This document shows, piece after piece, positions 44,026 to 53,055 of a stretch of 64,000 nt of DNA. The translations under genes were made by a program, and so were the position numbers. The notes under the pieces are model-generated. The model was not told the DNA's origin. It worked only from the letters and a program-made list of their open reading frames with translations, and searched no databases. Source of the stretch: Yeosuana aromativorans (GTDB lineage: Bacteria > Bacteroidota > Bacteroidia > Flavobacteriales > Flavobacteriaceae); NCBI RefSeq assembly GCF_014646655.1, contig NZ_BMNR01000005.1, positions 62,001-126,000 on the forward strand, in the 5' to 3' direction. Each line of letters starts with the position of its first letter. Positions within the stretch are counted from its first letter, which is position 1.

Positions 44026-46187
44026 TTTTTGGCTTCAACCAATTCTAACTGTTCCAAACTCACATTAGTTGTGAACATACCATAATTAACAACGGCTTTG
44101 TTTTTTTCAATTTTATCAATGCTGCCAATAGCACGACCATCCTCCATCCGTACACGGTCTCCAATTTTTAAAATGGGTTTTGGTTTCGGTGCCTCAATCT
44201 TTTTCTCTTTTGCTGCTTTTTTCTTTTTCCTTATAACACTAACAACTTTTTCAGCTTCTAGCTTTACTTTTTCCTCTTTAGCTTTTATTATCTGTTTTTG
44301 TTTGATGGATACTTTTTTTCGTTTGGAATTTTCTATTTGGACTATTTTAAAAAACTCTGCCATAAGCTCACGCTTTTGCTTGTTTTCAAAATATTTTTCA
44401 GCGATATCATTGATTTTTTGGCCTAAATAAATCAAACGTTGGTTGCTGTCGTACAACTCTTGATAGCTTTCCAACTTTTTTTGGATTTTGGCATTAATTT
44501 CCTCCAACTTATCTGCTTCCTGAATTTTTTTCTTTTCGTTTTGTCGTAAGGATTCCCCTGTTTTTTCCAATTTAGACCGCTCTTTTTGAAGTTTGGCAAT
44601 GGTGGCGTCAAACCGTACTTTGCTACGTTCTATCTTTTTTTTCGCTCGATTGATTAAACTAAACGGAATGCCATTTTTTTGAGCCACTTCAAAAGTGAAC
44701 GAACTTCCAGCTTGACCAACAACCAATTTAAATAAGGGTTCTAGGGTCTTTTCGTCAAAGAGCATATTGGCATTGACCATGTAGGGCATTTCATTGGCCA
44801 GCATCTTTAGGTTAGAGTAGTGGGTCGTAATGATTCCAAAAGCTTCCCGATGGTAAAATTCCTCCAAAAACGTTTCGGCCAAGGCACCTCCTAGTTCTGG
44901 GTCACTTCCCGTTCCAAATTCATCAATTAAAAATAAGGTGTTTTTATTGCATTTTTTTAGGAAATAGTTCATTTGCTTGAGCCTGTAGCTATAGGTGCTC
45001 AAATGATTTTCAATGGATTGGTTATCACCAATATCGCTTAAAATTCTATCAAAAATACAAACTTTACTGCGTTCGTGTACCGGAATGAGCATACCACTTT
45101 GCAACATTACCTGCAATAAGCCAATGGTTTTGAGTGTAATGCTTTTTCCTCCTGCATTTGGCCCTGAAATGACAATAACCCGTTTCTCTGGATTGAAATC
45201 TATGGATTGTGGATAGGTGGTTTTTTTGTTCTTGAGGTTGCTTAAATAGAGCAGAGGATGGTAGGCATCTTTTAAGACCATATTTCTGTCATCTGAGATT
45301 TCTGGAAGAATGGCATTCATGGATTTGGCATATTTTGCTTTAGCTGCTATGACATCCATTTCTACCAAAAAATTTTGATAGTCATGTAACAGTGGCAAAA
45401 AAGGGCGAATAAAATTGGTAAGCTCTTTTAAAATCCGAATAACTTCCTCTTGTTCTTCATACTCTAAATTATTGAGTTCTCTTGAAAATTGAAGGGTTGT
45501 TTCGGGTTCAATGTAAACAATGCTTCCGGTTTTACTGCCACCCATAATAGCACCTTTAACCTTACGTCGGTACATAGCTTTTACAGCGAGCACACGTTTA
45601 TTATCAACAACCGATTCCCTGATGTCATCTAAATAATCCAGTTGGTGATAGGCATTTAAGGCTGTGGCAAAACTTTGGTTTATTTTGCCTTTTATTTTGT
45701 TGATGGATTGGCGCAAATCAAATAAAGTTGCAGATGCATTATCTTTGATATCTCCAAACCTATCCACTATAGTGTCTACCTTTTCTATAATGGCTTTAGT
45801 GACCTCAATATGGGAGGCGAAATTGTTTAATGCCGGGTAATACTCTTCAAATTTTTTAAGAAATGTAACAATGTCATTGGTTGTCAATGAAATGGATACG
45901 ATTTTTTTTAAGCTATGAACCTCTAAATACGTGTTTTCTATCCGTAAGAGTTGAAGTTCCTTGGTAATGGCATCAAAACCATGATTAGGTATTCTATTTT
46001 CATTGTACAATGACGCTACATACTCATTGGTTAATTGCAAGGCAACTTTAAGTTCACCCAAATTTTTATAAGGTGAAATTTTTAGTGCTTTTTCATTCCC
46101 TAAAGGCGTGATACAATGTTCACTTACCTGTTGTAAAACAGTTGGAAACTCCAAATCCTGTAATGTCTTTTCGTGAATGTTTATCAT
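44022..46187 (-). CDS. MutS2-family DNA-binding ATPase lacking a Smr domain
   Basis: 721 aa with the ATG at 46187. A longer frame from a TTG at 46220 is unlikely because a -7 promoter element covers that codon. MutS core and clamp regions precede the ATPase: Walker A SGPNAGGKS near residue 340, Walker B LFLIDEFGTGSDP, and the ITTHYSNLK His-loop. A very charged coiled coil follows (about 510-660), then a short KOW/SH3-like end (KIGDRVRMEDGRAIGSIDKI). B. subtilis MutS2 (about 785 aa) ends in a Smr nuclease domain; none is visible here. Its role may be recombination control or collided-ribosome rescue, as proposed for MutS2. Confidence 0.88.
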   Translation of the reverse strand: MINIHEKTLQDLEFPTVLQQVSEHCITPLGNEKALKISPYKNLGELKVALQLTNEYVASLYNENRIPNHGFDAITKELQLLRIENTYLEVHSLKKIVSISLTTNDIVTFLKKFEEYYPALNNFASHIEVTKAIIEKVDTIVDRFGDIKDNASATLFDLRQSINKIKGKINQSFATALNAYHQLDYLDDIRESVVDNKRVLAVKAMYRRKVKGAIMGGSKTGSIVYIEPETTLQFSRELNNLEYEEQEEVIRILKELTNFIRPFLPLLHDYQNFLVEMDVIAAKAKYAKSMNAILPEISDDRNMVLKDAYHPLLYLSNLKNKKTTYPQSIDFNPEKRVIVISGPNAGGKSITLKTIGLLQVMLQSGMLIPVHERSKVCIFDRILSDIGDNQSIENHLSTYSYRLKQMNYFLKKCNKNTLFLIDEFGTGSDPELGGALAETFLEEFYHREAFGIITTHYSNLKMLANEMPYMVNANMLFDEKTLEPLFKLVVGQAGSSFTFEVAQKNGIPFSLINRAKKKIERSKVRFDATIAKLQKERSKLEKTGESLRQNEKKKIQEADKLEEINAKIQKKLESYQELYDSNQRLIYLGQKINDIAEKYFENKQKRELMAEFFKIVQIENSKRKKVSIKQKQIIKAKEEKVKLEAEKVVSVIRKKKKAAKEKKIEAPKPKPILKIGDRVRMEDGRAIGSIDKIEKNKAVVNYGMFTTNVSLEQLELVEAKK

Positions 46188-46217
46188 GCTCTTTTTGAAA
46201 TCTAAAACCAGAAAGGA

Positions 46218-46225
46218 CAAAGTTA
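46218..46225 (-). promoter_or_regulatory. Candidate -7 element for the mutS2-like gene
   Basis: Minus strand TAACTTTG, full TAnnTTTG match, about 30 bases before the ATG at 46187. It overlaps the TTG that would open a longer frame and so decides the start. Confidence 0.5.
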
Positions 46226-46271
46226 CATATTAAGTTTGAAAAGTAAGAAAAGTTGATATTAGGTTTATCGA

Positions 46272-46748
46272 TTAATCATTTAATTCATCAAGCATCTGTT
46301 TGTAGTCATATTGCAAGTCTTCATGCAGTGTTGAAACAATTTTTTTTATAAGAAGTATTTGTCTTTCATAAATATTGGTAAGCGTTACATTGTGCTTAAT
46401 AGACGGTTTAAAATGTATCAGTTTTTGGCAGAAATACAGAAGCAATTCTACTTCGGTTTCTTTTTTAAGGGAATATCGAGCAAATTTTTTGATGCTTCTC
46501 AATATTTTCCGGACACTCTTTTTAATATAAAAGTAACTATTGATATTAATCAGTTCAAATTGCTCATCAACTTCTTGTTTTACAGTCTCTATGTATCCCG
46601 TTTCATCATGGGATTCAAACAGTAAATAGGTGAGAAGCTCTTTGTTTTCTTTTTTGAATTTTGAAAGGCGTAAGCAAAGCTCGGTAAGCTCTTCAGAAGG
46701 GAGATGCTGCAATTCTTTTTTTATGGTTGCTACAGAAACGGCTTTCAA
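46272..46748 (-). CDS. Hypothetical helical protein (DUF6155-like?)
   Basis: 158 aa, soluble, almost all helical and rich in Lys/Glu/Leu. The opening (VATIKKELQHLPSEELTELCLRL) and the helical repeats faintly recall the Bacteroidetes family DUF6155; I am not sure. No catalytic motif seen. It lies between the E1 gene and the mutS2-like gene on the same strand, 58 and 84 bases from them. Confidence 0.7.
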   Translation of the reverse strand: MKAVSVATIKKELQHLPSEELTELCLRLSKFKKENKELLTYLLFESHDETGYIETVKQEVDEQFELININSYFYIKKSVRKILRSIKKFARYSLKKETEVELLLYFCQKLIHFKPSIKHNVTLTNIYERQILLIKKIVSTLHEDLQYDYKQMLDELND

Positions 46749-46806
46749 AGAGTCTATTTTTAAATGATGAAATAATTATTCCAGCGCTTTTCCGGTTGAT
46801 GTTTGT

Positions 46807-49218
46807 TTATCTCAATTTTGGAAAGTCATTAGGACTTAATTCGTGCATGATGTTATAAACCGCTTCAAAAACATCTTCAATAGACGGTTTTGAAAAGTAA
46901 TCCCCATCAGTTCCGTAAGCTGGTCTATGTTCCTTAGCGGTCAGTGTTTTAGGTTGGCTGTCCAAAAATTGATAGGCATTTTGTGTGTTCAATATTTCGT
47001 TTAAAATATAGGCCGATGCGCCACCTGGAACATCTTCATCAATGACCAAAACCCGATTGGTTTTGGAAATGCTTTTTACAATATCATGATTGATGTCAAA
47101 TGGCAATAAAGACTGTATGTCAATCACTTCAGCATCAATATCAACCATTTGCAGTTCTTTTGCGGCTTGCTCCACAATGCGAAGGGTTGATCCATAGGAA
47201 ACCAAGGTAATATCATTGCCATGTTTTACGGTTTCAACTACACCAATTGGGGTTTTGAATGCACCAATATTGTTGGGCATTTTTTCCTTAAGCCTATAAC
47301 CGTTAAGACATTCTACTACCAGAGCGGGCTCATCACTTTGCAAAAGCGTATTGTAAAATCCGGCAGCTTTGGTCATATTTCTTGGAACCAAGACATGAAT
47401 TCCTCTTACTAAATTTAAAATACCACCCAATTGTGAGCCTGAATGCCAAATACCTTCCAATCGGTGACCACGGGTTCTAATTATCAACGGTGCTTTTTGG
47501 CGTCCTTTGGTTCTGTAATGCAAGGTAGCCAAATCATCACTTATTATCTGTAAGGCATACATTAGATAATCCAGATACTGAATTTCTGCTATAGGCCTCA
47601 AACCTCGCATAGCCATGCCTATGCCTTGACCAACTATAGTAGCTTCACGAATACCGGTGTCAGCAACACGTAATTCACCATATTTATCCTGAAGTCCCTC
47701 TAGGCCTTGGTTAACATCACCTATATGACCAGTGTCTTCACCAAAAATCAAGGTTTCTGGATATTTATTAAAAATAAAATCAAAATTATCCCTGATTATG
47801 ATTCTGCCATCTACCAATTGGGATTCTACATCATAAGTTGCTTTAACTTCTTTGATGTTTTTGGCTGATTTATCGGTTTCAGAATATAAGTGAGAACTAA
47901 ATTTTGGTTGTGTTTCTTTAAAGTTTTTGTTAATCCAATTGGCTAGATTATCTCTTTCAATGGAAGCGTTGTCAATGTTATGATGCAGTACTCTTCTGGC
48001 CGTTGAAAGCACATCTTTTCTGGTTGGTTCTTCAAGTGCCAATAAGCTGTTTTTGGCTTTGATGATATAATCTGCATTTCTACTTTTAGAAGCCAAAGCG
48101 GTTAAAAGCGTAGCAAGTTCTTGCCTATCTTTGATTACAGGCGCTAAAAAAGTATCCCAAGCAGCTTTTTTGCCGTCTCTAACTTCTCGTTTTATAGTTC
48201 GTTCTATATCTGTTAAGACCTCATTGGTAGCAATTCCGCTTTCAATCATCCAAGCTCGCATTTTGGCATTGCAATCATGCTCTGTTTCCCAATTTAAACG
48301 ATTCTTGGTTTTGTAGCGTTCATGAGAACCTGAAGTAGAATGACCTTGTGGCTGGGTGAGTTCCAATACATGAATCAATACAGGAACATGTTCTTCCCGT
48401 GCTATGGCAGCAGCTTCTTGATAAGTTTCAACCAAGTTGGCATAATCCCATCCTTTCACACGAAGGATTTCATATCCATTTTTATCAGAGCTACGTTGAA
48501 ACCCTTTTAATATTTCTGATATGTTTTCTTTTGTTGTTTGGTGTTTTGCATGTACAGAAATGCCATATTCATCGTCCCAAATACTAATTACCATGGGAAC
48601 CTGTAAAACTCCTGCGGCATTAATGGTTTCAAAAAACAACCCTTCACTGGTACTGGCATTGCCAATGGTTCCCCAAGCTACTTCATTACCGTTTATTGAA
48701 AAATTGTCTGCATCAATTCCTTGAACGTTTCTGTAAATCTTAGATGCTTGTGCCAAGCCTAATAATCTGGGCATTTGCCCAGCAGTAGGAGAGATGTCGG
48801 CACTTGAGTTGTATTGTTTGGTTAAATCTTTCCAATTACCATGCTCATCCAAACTATGCGTTGTAAAGTGGCCTCCCATTTGACGTCCAGCAGACATAGG
48901 TTCTAGTTCTAAATCGGTGTTGGCGTACAATCCTGCAAAAAACTGTTCAATGGTTAGTTCACCTAGGGCCATCATAAAAGTTTGGTCACGATAATAACCC
49001 GAGCGAAAATCACCCTTAAAAAAAGCTTTCGCCATTGCTAATTGCGGAACTTCTTTTCCGTCACCAAAAATTCCAAACTTTGCTTTGCCTGTTAAGACTT
49101 CTCGTCTGCCCAGTAAACTGCATTCACGACTTGTCACAGCAATTTTATAATCATTTAAGACTTCTGTTTTAAAGTCTTCAAATGACATGTTGTTTTTCAA
49201 ATCTGGAATTGTTTGCAT
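46807..49218 (-). CDS. 2-oxoacid dehydrogenase E1, alpha and beta subunits fused
   Basis: 803 aa. The N-terminal half is E1-alpha-like (GYYRDQTFMMALGELT; TPP-binding region GTIGNASTSEG). The C-terminal half from about 470 is E1-beta-like: transketolase pyrimidine domain (EDTGHIGDVNQGLEGL; ADTGIREATIVGQGIGMAMRGLRP) and the C-terminal domain. The substrate is most likely branched-chain 2-oxoacids, as commonly assigned to this fused form in Bacteroidetes. No E2 or E3 gene is in the window. An alternative start at the internal Met of MSFEDF would remove ten residues. Confidence 0.92.
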   Translation of the reverse strand: MQTIPDLKNNMSFEDFKTEVLNDYKIAVTSRECSLLGRREVLTGKAKFGIFGDGKEVPQLAMAKAFFKGDFRSGYYRDQTFMMALGELTIEQFFAGLYANTDLELEPMSAGRQMGGHFTTHSLDEHGNWKDLTKQYNSSADISPTAGQMPRLLGLAQASKIYRNVQGIDADNFSINGNEVAWGTIGNASTSEGLFFETINAAGVLQVPMVISIWDDEYGISVHAKHQTTKENISEILKGFQRSSDKNGYEILRVKGWDYANLVETYQEAAAIAREEHVPVLIHVLELTQPQGHSTSGSHERYKTKNRLNWETEHDCNAKMRAWMIESGIATNEVLTDIERTIKREVRDGKKAAWDTFLAPVIKDRQELATLLTALASKSRNADYIIKAKNSLLALEEPTRKDVLSTARRVLHHNIDNASIERDNLANWINKNFKETQPKFSSHLYSETDKSAKNIKEVKATYDVESQLVDGRIIIRDNFDFIFNKYPETLIFGEDTGHIGDVNQGLEGLQDKYGELRVADTGIREATIVGQGIGMAMRGLRPIAEIQYLDYLMYALQIISDDLATLHYRTKGRQKAPLIIRTRGHRLEGIWHSGSQLGGILNLVRGIHVLVPRNMTKAAGFYNTLLQSDEPALVVECLNGYRLKEKMPNNIGAFKTPIGVVETVKHGNDITLVSYGSTLRIVEQAAKELQMVDIDAEVIDIQSLLPFDINHDIVKSISKTNRVLVIDEDVPGGASAYILNEILNTQNAYQFLDSQPKTLTAKEHRPAYGTDGDYFSKPSIEDVFEAVYNIMHELSPNDFPKLR

Positions 49219-49244
49219 ATGAAATGGCTGGTTTACACTTTCGA

Positions 49245-49275
49245 CAAATTTAGGTAAAGTTTATGGGTTTTACAA
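49245..49275 (-). promoter_or_regulatory. Candidate promoter of the E1 fusion gene
   Basis: Minus strand: TTG (49275-49273), 20-base spacer, TAAATTTG (49252-49245), a full -7 match with a -33-like TTG at the expected distance. Start about 20 bases before the ATG at 49218. Confidence 0.6.
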
Positions 49276-49394
49276 TAATTATTATTAAGGGTTATTAAGG
49301 GATTCTTAACAATACTATTTTTTTAAGCGTTTTGATTGATTTTAATACAATAAAAACTCAAAAAATCAAATTATTTTTCAAAAAATTAACACTT

Positions 49395-52238
49395 TTAATA
49401 CCAGCGTCTTCTGAATAATCCAAATAATGATTTTGGGTCGACTGTAAATTTAAAACGTATTTTTTGGTCATAATGTGGTTGCCCAACCTCCCAACCTAAA
49501 TTGGAATAGACTGGAAAATAAATCTCAAAATAATCTGTTACTAGATTGACCCTTATACCCGAATCATAAACAAATTTAGGATTGTTTAATTTATTTTTAA
49601 CTAGACCAACATCTGAATAAGCCAATACATATTTCCACAAAGTAGTGCTTACATTGAGAGTGGAAATCCATTGGTTTGCAAAAGGAGGTTGTAGTTTTGA
49701 TTTAAATCCGCCTTCTGCATCAATGTATTGTTGACTGAAAATCCCTGTGGATTCAGACCGACCTAAATAGGCATAATCAAATAAATAATCTGTTGGCCTG
49801 TCCAAGGCAAAGCTAAAGTAATCAGAATCTATATTATTTGTGTTTGAAAGAAACGTTCCCGCAAAAAAGCGCATGTTCAATTGCCTGTTATTTTCAAACA
49901 AGCGTCTGTATTCGTAATCAAAAGAAAGCTTACTGAATTTTTTGGCTATTTGAAGGTCAATATACCAACTGTCATAGTGGATTAGATTATCATTTGAATC
50001 AACAAACCTTAGGTTAAAAATGCTATAGTTTGGTTCATCGGTATTTAAAATGTTATTGATATCTTTATCTCTATTGATATCTAAATACCTGAGATAGATG
50101 GCCTTCCTCTTATTGGATCTGAAATCCTCGTCTTCCCTGAAGAAAAAGGACAGATAGGGCGTAATTTGCCTGACAAATAAGTTTGGTGCGTATGAGTCAT
50201 AGCTTGAGCGAATTCCATAATTTAACGAATATAGGTCTGTGTTTTCAAAATCATGTATGTTGTAGATGTTTACTCGCCCTGTAATGGATTTTGACTTCAA
50301 GGAATATTTTGGCTCAATTTTATAATTGAAATGTTTTCTAAGAAGTGTCTTGTTATATGTTTTGATGCCCAGCGCCAATCCATCGTAAATATTGTTGTAT
50401 TCTATAATGGGCATGAAAAAAACCTGATTGTAATTTGGATCTTCAATGTCCTTAAAAAGCCTGAACTGCAATGGTTTATTATTAAAAAAGAACCCTTTTA
50501 ATGATTTCCAGTTATCTCTTGAATTGATTTCAGGAATGACGTTTTCATAGTTTAAAACCAATTTATTGGCATCATGCCTAGGTATTGTTATGGTCTTGCT
50601 TTTTGATACGTTTTCAATCCATGTTTTTGAAACAATGCTATCATCATTTAATGTATATAATGATATGGGCATGTTATTGTCAACCTTGTTTTTTATGGTT
50701 AAGGTCACGGAATCATCCGTTTTTATAACATCTTTTATTTTAAAATCAATTTTCTTTCTAGTGCTTAAGTAGTCATTAAAAAACCAATCGATATTCTTAT
50801 CGGTTTTACTTTTTAAATAGATTTCAAAGTCCTTGGCCTTGATTTCCTTTAATTTGTTTTTTTCTAAAAAGGAATGAATGGTTGTTTCTAAAACATTGGA
50901 ATTAATAAAATCATCAAGATATTTCAATCCAACACCAGCTTTGTATTTGTTGGCAATGCTCTTGTTAAATTTCAACAAGGAATCCTTAGCCATGGTTAGT
51001 GGTTGGTCCCTGTTGGTTCTGGCCATTGCTAAATAGGCTAGGGTGTATTTGTCATTAAAATCCAAATCAGCGGCATGGAAAGCGCGAACACCCCAAAAAT
51101 TGGCCAATGACCCTAAGAATTTCATATCAGGGTAATTTTCCTCAACATATTTCATAAGGAAATATATCTGAAGGCCATCCAACAACCATTGATCCTTTCT
51201 TGGGTTGACAAGTAAGGTGTTTTCTAAATAATTATATAAAGCTACTTTTGCCAACTTCAATTCATACTGAAAATTTTCAGGATAGGGATGTATGAACTTT
51301 GGAAGGAAATTTAAACCGTAAATAGGATCTTTTTTGTAATCTATGTCCGTTAAAAGTAGTTTTTCATGTGGGTATTCTCCAAGGTTATCAATAAGAAATT
51401 TTGTGATTTTCTCATTGATCAAAACCTTGTCCAAAACGGCCAAATTAGGGTCTTTAATGTTAGAAACAATGGCAAAATCATCACCTTCAATAGTATTAAA
51501 ATCAGACTTTTTACTTAAAAACAATTTGGTGTTAATCCTATTTTTTCCTTCAAGTTTAATAGTTTGATTATTAATGCTTTGAATAGCTTTATTTGTATTT
51601 AATTCTGAAGTAACAATATAATTTTTTGGACATACTATTTCAATGGATACATCTGCTTTTGGAATATATAAATCATCTAAATCCTTGTTACTGAAATAAT
51701 GCCATTTACCGTCATAAACGGCAGGGGTGACATACCAATAACGCAAGTTAATATCACCTGAGGATGTGATGCCATAACTTGTGAATTTATCATTGGGGAT
51801 TTGAACAATGTACGATAGGTTGATTTTATAGTATTCGTTAGGATTTAAAGGGCTTTCCAGTTCAACTTTAAGCACATCCAATTGGCCAGGCAAATTTTCA
51901 AAAATCAAGTCTTTATGGTCTTGTTTTATGGAAGTGATGACCGAGAAGCCACGATCTTCATTTTTAGCCAGATGAAAATCATTTTTATATTCTTCTGCCA
52001 TTCTATGTGCCAAGGGTGTTTTTTTGGTTGCGTAACTGTTGGCCCAATTATTCAAATAGATAGTATGAAGCGTATCGTTAGTGGTGTTTTGATATTGGAT
52101 GGTTTGCGAAATTGCTATCTGTTTTTTTTGAACATTGAAAACAGCCCTGAGATCAATGATGTTCTGACCAATTAGAGAGACATGGCTTAAAAAGCACACA
52201 ATAACAAAGCTTAAAAAACGTAACTTCAATTTAGACAA
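49395..52238 (-). CDS. M1-peptidase-like protein without HExxH, fused to an outer-membrane barrel
   Basis: 947 aa, TTG start. Signal peptide (about 1-24, FLSFVIVCFLSHVSLIG). Residues about 25-500 follow the M1 aminopeptidase layout: beta domain, a peptide-binding segment (DPIYGLNFLP, where active enzymes have GxMEN) and the zinc-helix region. There the sequence reads KVALYNYLENTLLVNP followed by QWLLDGLQIYF; the family's HExxH and downstream Glu are absent. Residues about 575-947 are strand-rich and end RRRWY, like a BamA/surface-antigen type barrel. It is probably a binding or chaperone-like outer-membrane protein rather than a protease. The start could lie a few codons further in. Confidence 0.8.
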   Translation of the reverse strand: MSKLKLRFLSFVIVCFLSHVSLIGQNIIDLRAVFNVQKKQIAISQTIQYQNTTNDTLHTIYLNNWANSYATKKTPLAHRMAEEYKNDFHLAKNEDRGFSVITSIKQDHKDLIFENLPGQLDVLKVELESPLNPNEYYKINLSYIVQIPNDKFTSYGITSSGDINLRYWYVTPAVYDGKWHYFSNKDLDDLYIPKADVSIEIVCPKNYIVTSELNTNKAIQSINNQTIKLEGKNRINTKLFLSKKSDFNTIEGDDFAIVSNIKDPNLAVLDKVLINEKITKFLIDNLGEYPHEKLLLTDIDYKKDPIYGLNFLPKFIHPYPENFQYELKLAKVALYNYLENTLLVNPRKDQWLLDGLQIYFLMKYVEENYPDMKFLGSLANFWGVRAFHAADLDFNDKYTLAYLAMARTNRDQPLTMAKDSLLKFNKSIANKYKAGVGLKYLDDFINSNVLETTIHSFLEKNKLKEIKAKDFEIYLKSKTDKNIDWFFNDYLSTRKKIDFKIKDVIKTDDSVTLTIKNKVDNNMPISLYTLNDDSIVSKTWIENVSKSKTITIPRHDANKLVLNYENVIPEINSRDNWKSLKGFFFNNKPLQFRLFKDIEDPNYNQVFFMPIIEYNNIYDGLALGIKTYNKTLLRKHFNYKIEPKYSLKSKSITGRVNIYNIHDFENTDLYSLNYGIRSSYDSYAPNLFVRQITPYLSFFFREDEDFRSNKRKAIYLRYLDINRDKDINNILNTDEPNYSIFNLRFVDSNDNLIHYDSWYIDLQIAKKFSKLSFDYEYRRLFENNRQLNMRFFAGTFLSNTNNIDSDYFSFALDRPTDYLFDYAYLGRSESTGIFSQQYIDAEGGFKSKLQPPFANQWISTLNVSTTLWKYVLAYSDVGLVKNKLNNPKFVYDSGIRVNLVTDYFEIYFPVYSNLGWEVGQPHYDQKIRFKFTVDPKSLFGLFRRRWY

Positions 52239-52343
52239 GAAACATTAAAACGGTTAATATTCTGGATAATAGGCTCGGCAAGATACTAAAATTAATGATT
52301 ATAATTTGTTTTAATGAAAACGTATAAAATCAAGCTTGTAGTA

Positions 52344-53033
52344 TTAAAAGTTAGGACTAAATTCAGACTCTTTATAAAAGGCATCCAAAATGGCAATGAC
52401 TTCATCTTCAGTATCAACAATGTTTATGAGGTCTAAATCTTTTTCGCTGATATTGCCAAACTCTGCCAATAGAGTTGTCTTTACCCATTCAAATAAGCCT
52501 TTCCAAAATTTTGTTCCTACCAAAATAATGGGGAATTTTTCAATTTTGTGGGTTTGTATCAAGGTAATGGCTTCAAATAACTCATCCAATGTGCCAAAGC
52601 CCCCAGGCATGACTACAAAACCTTGTGAATATTTTACAAACATGACCTTTCTAACAAAGAAATAATCAAAGTCCAAATTTTTATCAGAATCTATGTAAGG
52701 GTTGTCATGTTGTTCAAATGGTAATTCAATATTTAAGCCAACCGATGTGCCACCACCTAGATGAGCTCCCTTGTTTCCGGCTTCCATGATACCGGGGCCA
52801 CCACCTGTAATGACACCATAACCAGCTTCTACTATACGTTTTGCTATTTTTTCGGCCAACAAATAATATTTGTCATGTGGCTTTGTTCTTGCTGAACCAA
52901 AAATGGATACGCAAGGCCCTATTTTGCTCATTTTCTCAAAACCACTCACAAACTCGCCCATAATTTTAAAAATGGCCCAGGAGTCGTTTGTTTTTACTTC
53001 ATTCCACCCTTTTGGATGTAGTTCTTGTCTCAT
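52344..53033 (-). CDS. LOG family protein (nucleotide 5'-monophosphate nucleosidase/lysine decarboxylase-like fold)
   Basis: 229 aa. LOG signatures GGGPGIMEAGNKGA (about 88-101) and PGGFGTLDE (about 151-159) are intact, with the Arg/Glu active site expected for nucleotide phosphoribohydrolases. Older names call such proteins lysine decarboxylases, which is wrong for most. Bacterial members release nucleobase from nucleoside monophosphates, including cytokinin-type ones. 22 bases downstream of uvrA, possibly co-transcribed. Confidence 0.92.
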   Translation of the reverse strand: MRQELHPKGWNEVKTNDSWAIFKIMGEFVSGFEKMSKIGPCVSIFGSARTKPHDKYYLLAEKIAKRIVEAGYGVITGGGPGIMEAGNKGAHLGGGTSVGLNIELPFEQHDNPYIDSDKNLDFDYFFVRKVMFVKYSQGFVVMPGGFGTLDELFEAITLIQTHKIEKFPIILVGTKFWKGLFEWVKTTLLAEFGNISEKDLDLINIVDTEDEVIAILDAFYKESEFSPNF

Positions 53034-53055
53034 GTCAAATAGAATTTAAAACGTG

